A stretch of DNA of 13,936 nucleotides, taken from assembly GCA_037441525.1 (NCBI GenBank), contig JBBISA010000078.1, forward strand, positions 1 to 13,936, given 5' to 3'. Under the pieces are notes generated by a model, which was given only the letters and a program-made list of their open reading frames with translations, was not told the DNA's origin and searched no databases. Numbering within the stretch: the stretch's first letter is position 1; each line of letters opens with the position of its first letter. The position numbers were made by a program, and so were the translations under genes. Below, one piece after another: positions 7,827 through 13,936 of the stretch. This stretch comes from SKVR01 sp037441525. GTDB lineage: Bacteria > Bacteroidota > Bacteroidia > Bacteroidales > UBA7960.

Positions 7827-8845
7827 TGGATATCTACATACTCGGGATAGAATCTTCATGCGACGACACATCTGCAGCGGTGCTCAAAAACAACAAAATA
7901 CTTGCCAATGTTATTGCTAATCAGGATGTTCACAAATTTTATGGTGGCGTGGTGCCCGAGCTTGCATCACGTGCCCATCAGCAAAACATTATTCCGGTTG
8001 TTCACAGGGCACTTGATGTAGCAAAGATAACCAAAAACCAACTTAATGCCATAGCATTTACCAATGGTCCGGGGTTACTGGGCTCACTGCTCGTGGGAGG
8101 ATCGTTTGCCAAGTCATTGTCAATGGCCTTGAATATTCCTCTTATTGAAGTTAATCACATGCATGCGCATATTCTCGCTCATTTTATTGATGATGACCAA
8201 CAACCCAAACATCCCCGGTTTCCGTTTCTGTGCCTTACGGTGTCGGGAGGACACACCCAGATTATGTTGGTAAAAGACCACTTTGATTTGGAAGTGATTG
8301 GTCAAACCATTGATGATGCCGCAGGCGAAGCCTTTGATAAAGCTGCCAAGATAATGGGGCTTCCTTATCCTGGTGGACCACTTATTGATATTCTGGCCAG
8401 GGAAGGCAACCCGGAAGCAATAAAGTTTCCACACCCCAATATACCAGGACTCGATTTTTCATTCAGCGGATTAAAAACTTCTATTCTTTACTTTTTGCGC
8501 GATCAGCTCAAAAATGACCCTGACTATATCGAAAAACACAAGGTTGATCTTTGCGCATCCATTCAGCATACTATCGTTGAAATATTAATGAAAAAGTTGC
8601 GCAGGGCTGCGCGCGAAACAGGCATCAGCCAGGTTGCCATCGCCGGCGGAGTTTCTGCCAACTCAGGCTTGAGAAAGGCAATGGAAATTGAATCTGAAAA
8701 ATCGGGCTGGAATATTTACATCCCAAAATTTGAATACAGTACTGATAATGCTGCAATGATAGCTATCACGGGCTATTTTAAATATATGAAAGGGGATTAT
8801 GCCCCGCACGACATAACCCCCTTTACACGATATTCGGGCACTTAA
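7826..8845 (+). CDS. tsaD: tRNA N6-adenosine threonylcarbamoyltransferase TsaD
   Basis: TsaD transfers the threonylcarbamoyl group from TC-AMP to A37 of ANN-decoding tRNAs, making t6A. It acts in the cytoplasm with TsaB and TsaE, neither of which is encoded here. The length, 339 residues, is standard. The Kae1/TsaD signatures are all present: GIESSCDDTSAAV at residues 7-19; the metal-binding histidines His111 and His115 in NHMHAHI; SGGHT at 140-144; DDAAGEAFDK at 163-172; and STDNAAMIA near 305, with Asp307 as the likely third metal ligand. The ATG at 7826 directly precedes the family N-terminus. It is the only complete plus-strand gene in the window, divergent from tamB and convergent with sucD. 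Confidence 0.97.
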   Translation: MDIYILGIESSCDDTSAAVLKNNKILANVIANQDVHKFYGGVVPELASRAHQQNIIPVVHRALDVAKITKNQLNAIAFTNGPGLLGSLLVGGSFAKSLSMALNIPLIEVNHMHAHILAHFIDDDQQPKHPRFPFLCLTVSGGHTQIMLVKDHFDLEVIGQTIDDAAGEAFDKAAKIMGLPYPGGPLIDILAREGNPEAIKFPHPNIPGLDFSFSGLKTSILYFLRDQLKNDPDYIEKHKVDLCASIQHTIVEILMKKLRRAARETGISQVAIAGGVSANSGLRKAMEIESEKSGWNIYIPKFEYSTDNAAMIAITGYFKYMKGDYAPHDITPFTRYSGT

Positions 8846-8853
8846 GCCTTATC

Positions 8854-9729
8854 CTATTTTTTATTCAGCACTTTTTTCATGGTAATGCCAATTTCGGCAG
8901 GCGAATCAACGTATGTTACTCCACATGCCACCAATATTTGCTTTTTGGCTTCGGCGGTGTCATCCGTGCCGCCGATTATTGCTCCGGCGTGCCCCATAGT
9001 ACGCCCTTTGGGTGCGGTGGCTCCTGCAATAAAACTCACCACAGGTTTGGTTCCAAAATCGCGAATATAATAAGCTGCTTCTGCTTCCATGCTTCCTCCA
9101 ATTTCGCCAATCATAATTATTCCGTCTGTGTCGGGGTCGTTCATCAGCAGTTCAACGGCATCGCGTGTGGTAGTACCGATAATGGGGTCGCCGCCTATGC
9201 CGATACAAGTCGATTGGCCCATGCCGGCCTTGGTAACCTGGTCAACAGCTTCGTAGGTAAGTGTTCCAGAGCGCGATACTATTCCGATTCGGCCAGGGTT
9301 GTGTATAAAACCAGGCATAATACCAACCTTACACTCTCCGGGAGTTATGACTCCGGGGCAATTGGGGCCGATAAGCCTCGATTTTTTTGAGCGAAGGTAC
9401 TCCTTCACCATCAGCATATCATTTACAGGAATCCCTTCGGTAATGCAAACAATTACATCTATACCGGCATCGGCAGCTTCGAGTATAGCGTCAGCCGCAA
9501 ATGGAGGTGGAACAAAGATAACACTCACATTGGCGCCTGCTTGTTTTACTGCCTCATCAACCCTGTCGAAAACCGGCAGGTCAAGATGCTGTGAACCTCC
9601 CTTGCCAGGGGTAACACCTCCAACAACACGGGTTCCATACTCTATCATCTGGCTGGCATGAAAAGTGCCTTCCGAGCCGGTAAATCCCTGCACTATAACC
9701 CTGGAATTTTTGTTTACTAATACACTCAT
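8854..9729 (-). CDS. sucD: Succinyl-CoA synthetase (succinate-CoA ligase), alpha subunit
   Basis: SucD pairs with the beta subunit SucC to interconvert succinyl-CoA and succinate with substrate-level ATP or GTP formation in the TCA cycle. The protein has 291 residues, the normal size. Its N-terminal CoA-binding Rossmann domain carries GFTGSEGTFH (residues 15-24) and GGVTPGKGGSQH. The catalytic phosphohistidine is His247, in the GHAGAIIGG loop, equivalent to His246 of E. coli. No sucC is adjacent, so the subunits are encoded apart. The gene has its own long upstream region with a -7 element and a C/A-rich leader just before the ATG. Its stop lies 8 bases from the convergent tsaD stop. Confidence 0.97.
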   Translation of the reverse strand: MSVLVNKNSRVIVQGFTGSEGTFHASQMIEYGTRVVGGVTPGKGGSQHLDLPVFDRVDEAVKQAGANVSVIFVPPPFAADAILEAADAGIDVIVCITEGIPVNDMLMVKEYLRSKKSRLIGPNCPGVITPGECKVGIMPGFIHNPGRIGIVSRSGTLTYEAVDQVTKAGMGQSTCIGIGGDPIIGTTTRDAVELLMNDPDTDGIIMIGEIGGSMEAEAAYYIRDFGTKPVVSFIAGATAPKGRTMGHAGAIIGGTDDTAEAKKQILVACGVTYVDSPAEIGITMKKVLNKK

Positions 9730-9799
9730 ATCTTTAGTTGTTTGTTTTTGTTGGTTTTATCTGACAGCTTAAGTCTTTGAAATCATAGCTTATTATTTT

Positions 9800-9807
9800 C
9801 AAAAATA
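9800..9807 (-). promoter_or_regulatory. Candidate -7 promoter element for sucD
   Basis: The minus strand reads TATTTTTG, an exact match to TAnnTTTG, 70 bases upstream of the sucD ATG. There is no TTG at the expected -33 distance, so only one element supports it. It sits between the upstream operon terminator and sucD, where an independent promoter is needed. Confidence 0.4.
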
Positions 9808-9944
9808 CAATTTTATCGTTAGGGGATTCCTGAATATTTTTCAGATTGCACTGCATAAACCTCGATTATTTAACTCTGATTAGTCATAAGGAATGTAATG
9901 AACCAATTACTTAGCCGGTTTTAATCCCGCTTCAGAAAAACTTA

Positions 9945-9970
9945 ATTTGCAAGCATTTCTGCTTACAAAT
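9945..9970 (-). terminator. Intrinsic terminator of the nusB-to-coaE cluster
   Basis: The minus-strand RNA folds into an 11-bp stem, with UUUGUAAGCA and UGCUUGCAAA as the core arms. One U-G wobble is included, and a GAAA tetraloop closes it. The sequence after it is AAGTTTTTC, a T-rich tail, and this is 80 bases past the coaE stop. The wobble pair is a mismatch (C/A) on the plus strand, which favours use in the minus direction. A T-rich stretch also follows on the plus strand. Confidence 0.55.
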
Positions 9971-10050
9971 ATTTAGTTTTTCTTTAGCGATTTGTCAAAA
10001 TAGAAGTCACATAATCAATAACTTAAACTTTAAATTTTTATTGACGGACA

Positions 10051-10671
10051 TTAGAAAAAACGGCTAAAGACAAATTTGGGTTTAACAATCCCACCAAGAA
10101 GAATGTTGTTAATTTCCAACACTTGCGGAATAACAAGAGTTTTATTATCGTTTACAATGCAATAGTCGGCCAGTTTTTTCTTTTCGTTCTGGGGTAGCTG
10201 ACGGTTAAGTCTTTCAGTTACCTGTTCGGCAGTAGAACCATCGCGCTGCATCACCCTGCTGATAAGTAATTCATCCGGAGCTGTCACCAGGATTGTTTTA
10301 TCCATTTTTTTGTAATTCCCGGTTTCGAAGGTCAGGGCTGATTCCTGGATGCAGTAAGGTTTGTGGATTTGTTGCTGCATCCATTGACCGAATTTTTTAA
10401 ATACAAGGGGGTGTATCAATTGGTTTACAAATTCAAGGGAATTATTATCCTTGAAAATAATTCCACCAAATGCTTTAAAGTCTAATTGCTTATTTTCATT
10501 GAGAATTCTCTTACCAAATCTATCAACCAGAATATTAAGAACATCCAGGTCGTGGTATAGCTTTTTTGCTTCAGCGTCAGCATAAAAAACGGGTATCGAC
10601 AAAGATTCAAAAATCCTGCAAACAGTGGTTTTGCCACTTCCCATATTCCCTGTAACTGCAACTTTCAGCAT
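10051..10671 (-). CDS. coaE: Dephospho-CoA kinase CoaE
   Basis: CoaE phosphorylates the 3'-hydroxyl of dephospho-CoA, the last step of coenzyme A synthesis, in the cytoplasm. The protein has 206 residues from the ATG at 10671. The P-loop GNMGSGKTT is at residues 8-16, and YADAEAKKLYH (about 31-41) carries the conserved acidic residue of the family. QRDGSTAEQVTERLNRQLP resembles the lid/CoA-binding helix. The C-terminus ends in ADYCIVND followed by a short tail. An in-frame TTG two codons upstream is possible, but the ATG gives the normal family start. The gene lies 39 bases after the YbbR-like gene on the same strand and is probably the last gene of its unit. Confidence 0.95.
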   Translation of the reverse strand: MLKVAVTGNMGSGKTTVCRIFESLSIPVFYADAEAKKLYHDLDVLNILVDRFGKRILNENKQLDFKAFGGIIFKDNNSLEFVNQLIHPLVFKKFGQWMQQQIHKPYCIQESALTFETGNYKKMDKTILVTAPDELLISRVMQRDGSTAEQVTERLNRQLPQNEKKKLADYCIVNDNKTLVIPQVLEINNILLGGIVKPKFVFSRFF

Positions 10672-10710
10672 CTGCAATAATTTTTAGGCAATTGGCAACC
10701 AAGCGCAATT

Positions 10711-11706
10711 TCAATTGTTTTTTATAAGCACATACTCAACTTCGGATGGTTTTGATCTGATAATCTCAACAATTCCGGGGTGCTCTTTAATATGTACCTG
10801 CAATCTGGCTGTTTCCCTGGCTAATGTATCGGGGCAGCCAACTGTGGCCTTAAACATTTGGTTTGAAATGGCCTTTAAATCCTTGAGTGCAACCAGGTAG
10901 GTAGTGGTTACTTTGTCGGGGAACAAAAATATTCTGCTTCCGGGGAATAACGAATCAGTTTCAGGACAATCTACTGATAGGTCGAGTTCAACAGAGGCTT
11001 CGGTAAACTCTTCAATGGGGATAAAAACGCTTACCTGGTTTGTTGAAACTGCAAAATTATGCTGTCGGAAAGGGTTTTCAAGACCAACGTTTAATTGAAT
11101 ATTTTTATCAACATTAGTTGCTCTTATAATATCGGTCTGTATAAATTGCATTGAGTCTTTGAAGGCAGCCGGTCCCCAAATCCATACCGAATCGGGTGTA
11201 ACCACAGGAAAACTGTAAACGCGAAATCCTTTTCTGAAATCCAGTTCCTTGCGAACCACCACCGGAATTTTTTTACGGAATGCAGGAGCAGTGATAATAT
11301 ATATTGTATCGGGCTGAATTTTTAGCTGTTGTCTTGGTATATCGTTGGTTAGCGAATATCTGATTTCGGCCTGATTGGCGGTGAAAAAATAAAGATTATC
11401 ATTGTTTCCTCTTGCCTTCTGAAACAGGTTGAAATCTGCTTCCAAAACTCCCATCCGTTTCATTGAGCGATTGGTGAGCAATCGTATGCCGGTGGTTTGC
11501 AATGAGAGAGTAAAAGTCGAATCGGGGAGACTGGCGATAATAAGGTCATTCGGAACCCCGCTTATTTGAAGTTCAAGTGGTATTGTTGAAACTGTTTCAC
11601 GCGATATCTTGATGGAAAGCCAGGCAAGGAAACTAAACATCAGGCAAAGCAAAAATATGGTTATTTTGCTTCTAACAATCCTTGATTGAGACGAAAAAAT
11701 TGCCAT
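10711..11706 (-). CDS. YbbR-like domain protein, membrane-anchored
   Basis: This is a 331-residue protein with a positively charged N-terminus and one transmembrane helix (about residues 15-34, IFLLCLMFSFLAWLSIKI). A long extracytoplasmic part rich in beta-strands follows, typical of YbbR repeats. Phrases such as PLELQISGVP, IPVVVRKELDF and VWIWGPAAF occur at repeat positions. The Firmicute homologue CdaR regulates the cyclic-di-AMP synthase CdaA. No cdaA is in this window, so that role is not shown here. Bacteroidota commonly keep this gene next to coaE. It begins 37 bases after the inverted repeat that follows yajC, and I see no clear promoter of its own. It may therefore depend on read-through. 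The family call is good; the function is unknown. Confidence 0.82.
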   Translation of the reverse strand: MAIFSSQSRIVRSKITIFLLCLMFSFLAWLSIKISRETVSTIPLELQISGVPNDLIIASLPDSTFTLSLQTTGIRLLTNRSMKRMGVLEADFNLFQKARGNNDNLYFFTANQAEIRYSLTNDIPRQQLKIQPDTIYIITAPAFRKKIPVVVRKELDFRKGFRVYSFPVVTPDSVWIWGPAAFKDSMQFIQTDIIRATNVDKNIQLNVGLENPFRQHNFAVSTNQVSVFIPIEEFTEASVELDLSVDCPETDSLFPGSRIFLFPDKVTTTYLVALKDLKAISNQMFKATVGCPDTLARETARLQVHIKEHPGIVEIIRSKPSEVEYVLIKNN

Positions 11707-11742
11707 TGCTTTTAAATATCCGTGAAATAATTACCTGTAAAA

Positions 11743-11848
11743 AGCCCACATTTGCATTTACACAACGAAAAAAAATCACCAACAACTCATATTCACCATG
11801 TTTTCAATGACTTATCGGGTTTCCGCGGAATAGCAGCAGATGTGGGCT
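11743..11848 (-). terminator. Long-range inverted repeat and T-run after yajC (terminator or attenuator)
   Basis: On the minus strand AGCCCACATCTGC (11848-11836) and GCAAATGTGGGCT (11755-11743) pair over 13 positions with one C/A mismatch, enclosing 80 bases. The 3' arm is followed directly by a five-T run, then ACAGG. The 5' arm begins 12 bases past the yajC stop. The enclosed segment includes the palindrome TTCCGCGGAA and a run of eight T. This looks like a terminator with a large loop, or an attenuator, ahead of the YbbR-like gene. Confidence 0.5.
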
Positions 11849-11860
11849 GTTGAAGCGTGA

Positions 11861-12187
11861 TTATTTATTTTCGCCCAGGTTTTCCTGCGGGCCATCCATT
11901 GCCACAGCAGATTTTTCAATCCTGAAATGAATATTGGGAGCTACTTCAATTGTAAAGGTTTTTTCCTGCACTTCGGTAATTTTACCATGAATGCCACCGA
12001 TTGTGATTATTTTGTCGCCTTTCTTAAGCGCTTCACGATATTTTTTGGCTTCTTTCTGCTTTTTCATTTGCGGACGAATGAAAAAAAAGTAAAATACCAC
12101 AATGACTAAAATTAAAGGAATAAAAGTGGCAAAACCGCCACCACCTTCAGCGGGTTGGGCTGCAAGTAAAATGTTTAATAGGTTCAT
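11861..12187 (-). CDS. yajC: Sec translocon accessory subunit YajC
   Basis: YajC is a small inner-membrane protein that associates with SecDF and the SecYEG translocon. The protein has 108 residues from the ATG at 12187. A short periplasmic start (MNLLNILLAAQPAEGGGG) is followed by one transmembrane helix (about 19-37). Next comes the family motif FFIRPQMKKQKE and a cytoplasmic region with GDKIITIGGIHGKI, the usual YajC core. A TTG at 12217 would add ten residues (MYFNILINLN), but the ATG matches the family start better. It lies 37 bases after the DUF1573 gene, in the same orientation. The inverted repeat follows its stop. Confidence 0.94.
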   Translation of the reverse strand: MNLLNILLAAQPAEGGGGFATFIPLILVIVVFYFFFIRPQMKKQKEAKKYREALKKGDKIITIGGIHGKITEVQEKTFTIEVAPNIHFRIEKSAVAMDGPQENLGENK

Positions 12188-12224
12188 GTTCAGATTAATT
12201 AAAATGTTAAAATACAAATTGAAA

Positions 12225-12650
12225 TTATATATTTATCACCTCGGCGGTTACTCTTACTATGGTGGGTGAACTTTTATCGTTGCTAAGAACTGTTACAGCT
12301 TCGCTTTGAAACCCGCGTTTGCCTGATGAATTAAAAATTACATTGATTCTGCCGGTTTGACCGGGAGCAATAGGATCTTTGGGGTAATCGCCAACAGTAC
12401 ATCCACACCCGGTGCGCACACCGGTAATAATCAGGGGTGTTTGTCCTTTGTTTTCGAAACGAAAAGCATAAGCAACCCTTTCTCCCGATTCGATACGACC
12501 AAATTCATGTACCGTTTTGTCGAAACTTATCACTGCACCTTCTTCAATCTGATCAGAAACAGTAGTATTTGAAGATGTTTTGTTTTCGCTGCATGACCAG
12601 CCAAAAAACAAGAGTGTTATCAGTGCAACGACTTGATATTTAGCTTTCAT
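12225..12650 (-). CDS. DUF1573 domain lipoprotein
   Basis: This is a 141-residue protein with a lipoprotein signal. After MKAKYQ and a hydrophobic stretch, the lipobox-like FFGWSC places the lipidated Cys at residue 20. A Ser/Thr/Asn-rich linker (about 22-33) leads to a DUF1573 domain (about 41-141), an immunoglobulin-like beta-sandwich fold. Its hallmark is HEFGRI, then TGCGCTVGDYP with Cys82 and Cys84, then PIAPGQTGRINVIFNSSGKRG. The protein should sit in the periplasm or on the outer membrane. Function is unknown, although conservation between nusB and yajC in Bacteroidota suggests an envelope or secretion link. The gene is 11 bases downstream of nusB and 37 upstream of yajC, so probably cotranscribed. 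Confidence 0.9.
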   Translation of the reverse strand: MKAKYQVVALITLLFFGWSCSENKTSSNTTVSDQIEEGAVISFDKTVHEFGRIESGERVAYAFRFENKGQTPLIITGVRTGCGCTVGDYPKDPIAPGQTGRINVIFNSSGKRGFQSEAVTVLSNDKSSPTIVRVTAEVINI

Positions 12651-12661
12651 AGAAAAAAAGG

Positions 12662-13594
12662 TTATTCTGTTACTTTATTAATAGTTTTGTTGGCAATAAG
12701 TTCTTCTACGAGTTTATCCAGCACTCCGTTTACGAATATTTTACTCTTGGGGGTGCTATACATTTTCGAAAGCTCAATGTATTCGTTCAAAGATACCTTG
12801 ACAGGAATATCTGGGAATTTGATAATTTCTGTCAGAGCCATTTTCATAATAATAATATCCATCAGAGCTATTCGTTCAATATCCCAATTTTGGGTTTTTG
12901 CAGCAATCAATGGGCTGAATTCTTTATCATTAAGAATAGTTTTATGGAACAATTCAATGGCAAAACGTTTGTCGTCGGGGTCCTTATAAAGGGGCATTAC
13001 CTCAAAATCTTCATCTGGTTTGCCAGTGAGCGATTTTATGCTTTTTATTATCATTTTGTTGATAAGTTCCCAGTCATCAAGCCAGTAAATTGACCGCTCT
13101 TCATAAAAATAATGTAGAAGCTCGAACTCGCACACATTGTTATTTATCAGTTTCAGGATTATTTCACGATCTTGTTCGAAACTGGCTACCTGAGATGCCA
13201 TGTATTCGCTGTAAGCCCTTGATTCTCTGAATTGAATAAAAATCTTGCGTGGAATTTCACTATCACTGCTCCATGATATTTTGTGCTGTGCCAGTTTTTT
13301 TTGAAGTTCCCTGTTCCCGGTTAATGCTTTAAGGCATAAATTATTAATAAACCGCAGGCTGGGGTTTAAATCTTCTCGGGTAGGAATTTTTTTTACTTTA
13401 TTTTCTTCGATTATACGTTCAGCCTGGGTACCAATCTCACAAATTAATCCCAACTGATAAAGATATAGCTCGTATATTTTATCGATTCCGAAGAGTAACT
13501 CTTTTTCACCTGCAATTAGGGATGAGTTGCCCGATTGGAAAAATGCATACAAACTTTGAAGAACTTTTACGCGTAGATGCCTTCTGTTTAACAT
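12662..13594 (-). CDS. nusB: Transcription antitermination factor NusB, Bacteroidota long form
   Basis: NusB with NusE (ribosomal protein S10) binds boxA RNA and helps rRNA antitermination and maturation. The protein has 310 residues against about 140 in E. coli. The canonical first helix, RRHLRVKVLQSLYAF, is at residues 4-18. The canonical C-terminal half begins near residue 234 (NWDIERIALMDIIIMKMALTEI) and runs through PVKVSLNEYIELSKMYSTPKSKIFVNGVLDKL. The roughly 200 residues between are helical and charged and replace the short middle of the E. coli protein. Long NusB proteins of this kind are usual in Bacteroidota. The ATG at 13594 gives the exact family start. It is the first gene of the minus-strand cluster. 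Confidence 0.92.
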   Translation of the reverse strand: MLNRRHLRVKVLQSLYAFFQSGNSSLIAGEKELLFGIDKIYELYLYQLGLICEIGTQAERIIEENKVKKIPTREDLNPSLRFINNLCLKALTGNRELQKKLAQHKISWSSDSEIPRKIFIQFRESRAYSEYMASQVASFEQDREIILKLINNNVCEFELLHYFYEERSIYWLDDWELINKMIIKSIKSLTGKPDEDFEVMPLYKDPDDKRFAIELFHKTILNDKEFSPLIAAKTQNWDIERIALMDIIIMKMALTEIIKFPDIPVKVSLNEYIELSKMYSTPKSKIFVNGVLDKLVEELIANKTINKVTE

Positions 13595-13626
13595 AAGGTG
13601 GTGTCAATCTTATTTTAGAACCTTTT

Positions 13627-13643
13627 ACCGGAACTACTCCGGT
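13627..13643 (-). promoter_or_regulatory. Hairpin in the nusB leader
   Basis: A perfect 6-bp stem ACCGGA/TCCGGT with a 5-base loop lies 33 bases upstream of the nusB ATG, inside the predicted 5' untranslated RNA. The base after it on the minus strand is A-rich, so it is not an intrinsic terminator in that direction. It may shape the leader RNA. Confidence 0.35.
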
Positions 13644-13657
13644 TTTGGCAAAACACT

Positions 13658-13740
13658 TTTAAAAACCCTTTAAAAACAAGGATTACTTAAAACCTGTGTT
13701 TCCGCCAAAAACATTGCAAAAGTAATTCATTTTTAAAAAC
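13658..13740. repeat. Three copies of TTTAAAAAC around the nusB promoter
   Basis: The 9-mer TTTAAAAAC occurs on the plus strand at 13658-13666, 13669-13677 and 13732-13740. The first two are 11 bases apart, about one helical turn, and fall in the nusB leader. The third falls in the spacer upstream of the nusB -7 element. The region is AT-rich, so chance is possible. Confidence 0.4.
13717..13724 (-). promoter_or_regulatory. Candidate -7 promoter element for the nusB cluster
   Basis: The minus strand reads TACTTTTG, an exact match to TAnnTTTG, in the context TTACTTTTGCAATG. It is about 122 bases upstream of the nusB ATG, giving a leader of roughly 115 nt. No TTG is found at the ideal -33 spacing. 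Confidence 0.5.
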
Positions 13741-13867
13741 TTTCTTAATCAGTAAAATAAAATCAGTCGCCTGTTGGTTTATTGGTAGTTGAAAGGTTTT
13801 CTCAATCAACAATTAAACATAATCTTTATCAGAAACCCCTGTCGGTTGAGTTTTAATAATTGAAATT

Positions 13868-13936
13868 ATGCCCGAAAATGATGATCTGCTCCTGAATACT
13901 CAGGTAATGAAGTATAATGAGAAGAATTTGCTTTTA
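13868..13936 (+). CDS. Start of an unidentified gene truncated by the window edge
   Basis: An ATG at 13868 opens a frame of 23 codons reaching the window end without a stop. The translation begins MPENDDLLLNTQVMKYNEKN. Nothing in this acidic, polar start identifies a family. The gene is divergent from nusB, with 273 bases between the start codons. The upstream bases are A/T-rich (AATAATTGAAATT) with no Shine-Dalgarno, as is normal for this phylum. I found no clear TAnnTTTG element on the plus strand. Confidence 0.45.
   Translation, partial: MPENDDLLLNTQVMKYNEKNLLL

Larger units (their letters stand above)
9730..10050 (-). other. Non-coding region between coaE and sucD
   Basis: These 321 bases contain no credible gene on either strand; stops are frequent in all frames. 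From the coaE side, the stretch holds a bidirectional T-flanked hairpin (9945-9970), an AT-rich segment, and a sucD -7 element (9800-9807). It ends in a C/A-rich leader before the sucD ATG that contains ACAAAAACAAAC and no Shine-Dalgarno, as is usual for Bacteroidota. I see no riboswitch or tRNA. Confidence 0.6.

Noticed and set aside
8938..9390. 150-codon open frame on the plus strand inside sucD
   Set aside because: It is fully antisense to sucD, whose protein matches its family end to end. The translation is Ser/His/Cys-rich and resembles no known domain.
11756..11860. Signal recognition particle RNA in the yajC-YbbR gap (GGAATAGCAGCAG on the plus strand looks reminiscent)
   Set aside because: The expected GNRA-capped helix and the flanking conserved loop do not form. 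The palindrome TTCCGCGGAA would give a CGCG loop, and the T-run lies on the other strand.
12633..12989. 118-codon open frame on the plus strand over the 3' end of nusB
   Set aside because: It is the antisense shadow of the conserved C-terminal half of NusB. It has no promoter element and no recognisable domain.

Overview
The window looks like chromosomal housekeeping DNA from a member of the Bacteroidota, most likely class Bacteroidia. The evidence is gene content and signals, not a database match. There is a type IX secretion (T9SS) gene of the PorQ family, which is restricted to this phylum. NusB is about 310 residues instead of about 140. A nusB - DUF1573 lipoprotein - yajC - YbbR-like - coaE cluster is present. 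Start codons lack Shine-Dalgarno sequences and sit behind A-rich leaders, and promoter -7 elements match the Bacteroidota TAnnTTTG pattern. No mobile element, CRISPR array, rRNA or tRNA was seen.

Layout. Bases 1-55 may carry the first 18 codons of a minus-strand gene cut by the window edge. Bases 193-2192 (minus) hold porQ and ispH, overlapping by 4 bases (ATGA), so they are almost certainly translationally coupled. Bases 2304-3137 (minus) encode a tandem-domain universal stress protein with a promoter-like element of its own. Bases 3257-7768 (minus) encode a 1503-residue TamB-type envelope protein. It is divergent from tsaD (7826-8845, plus) across only 57 bases, and the predicted promoters interlock so that each touches the other gene's start codon. 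tsaD converges on sucD (8854-9729, minus) with 8 bases between stop codons. Bases 9730-10050 are non-coding and hold the terminator of the upstream operon and a probable sucD promoter. Bases 10051-13594 (minus) read nusB, DUF1573 lipoprotein, yajC, YbbR-like protein, coaE. A divergent plus-strand gene appears to begin at 13868 and runs off the window.

Themes. Several genes serve the cell envelope: PorQ (T9SS), TamB (outer-membrane traffic), YajC (Sec accessory) and the YbbR-like protein. The others are core metabolism or information genes: IspH (isoprenoids), SucD (TCA cycle), CoaE (coenzyme A), TsaD (tRNA t6A) and NusB (antitermination). Three starts were moved from an upstream GTG or TTG to an internal ATG (tamB, coaE, yajC).

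I found no convincing new multi-gene system. The items most worth a second look are regulatory: the interlocked tamB/tsaD promoters; a 13-base inverted repeat enclosing 80 nt between yajC and the YbbR-like gene, placed to act as a terminator or attenuator; and a thrice-repeated 9-mer around the nusB promoter.
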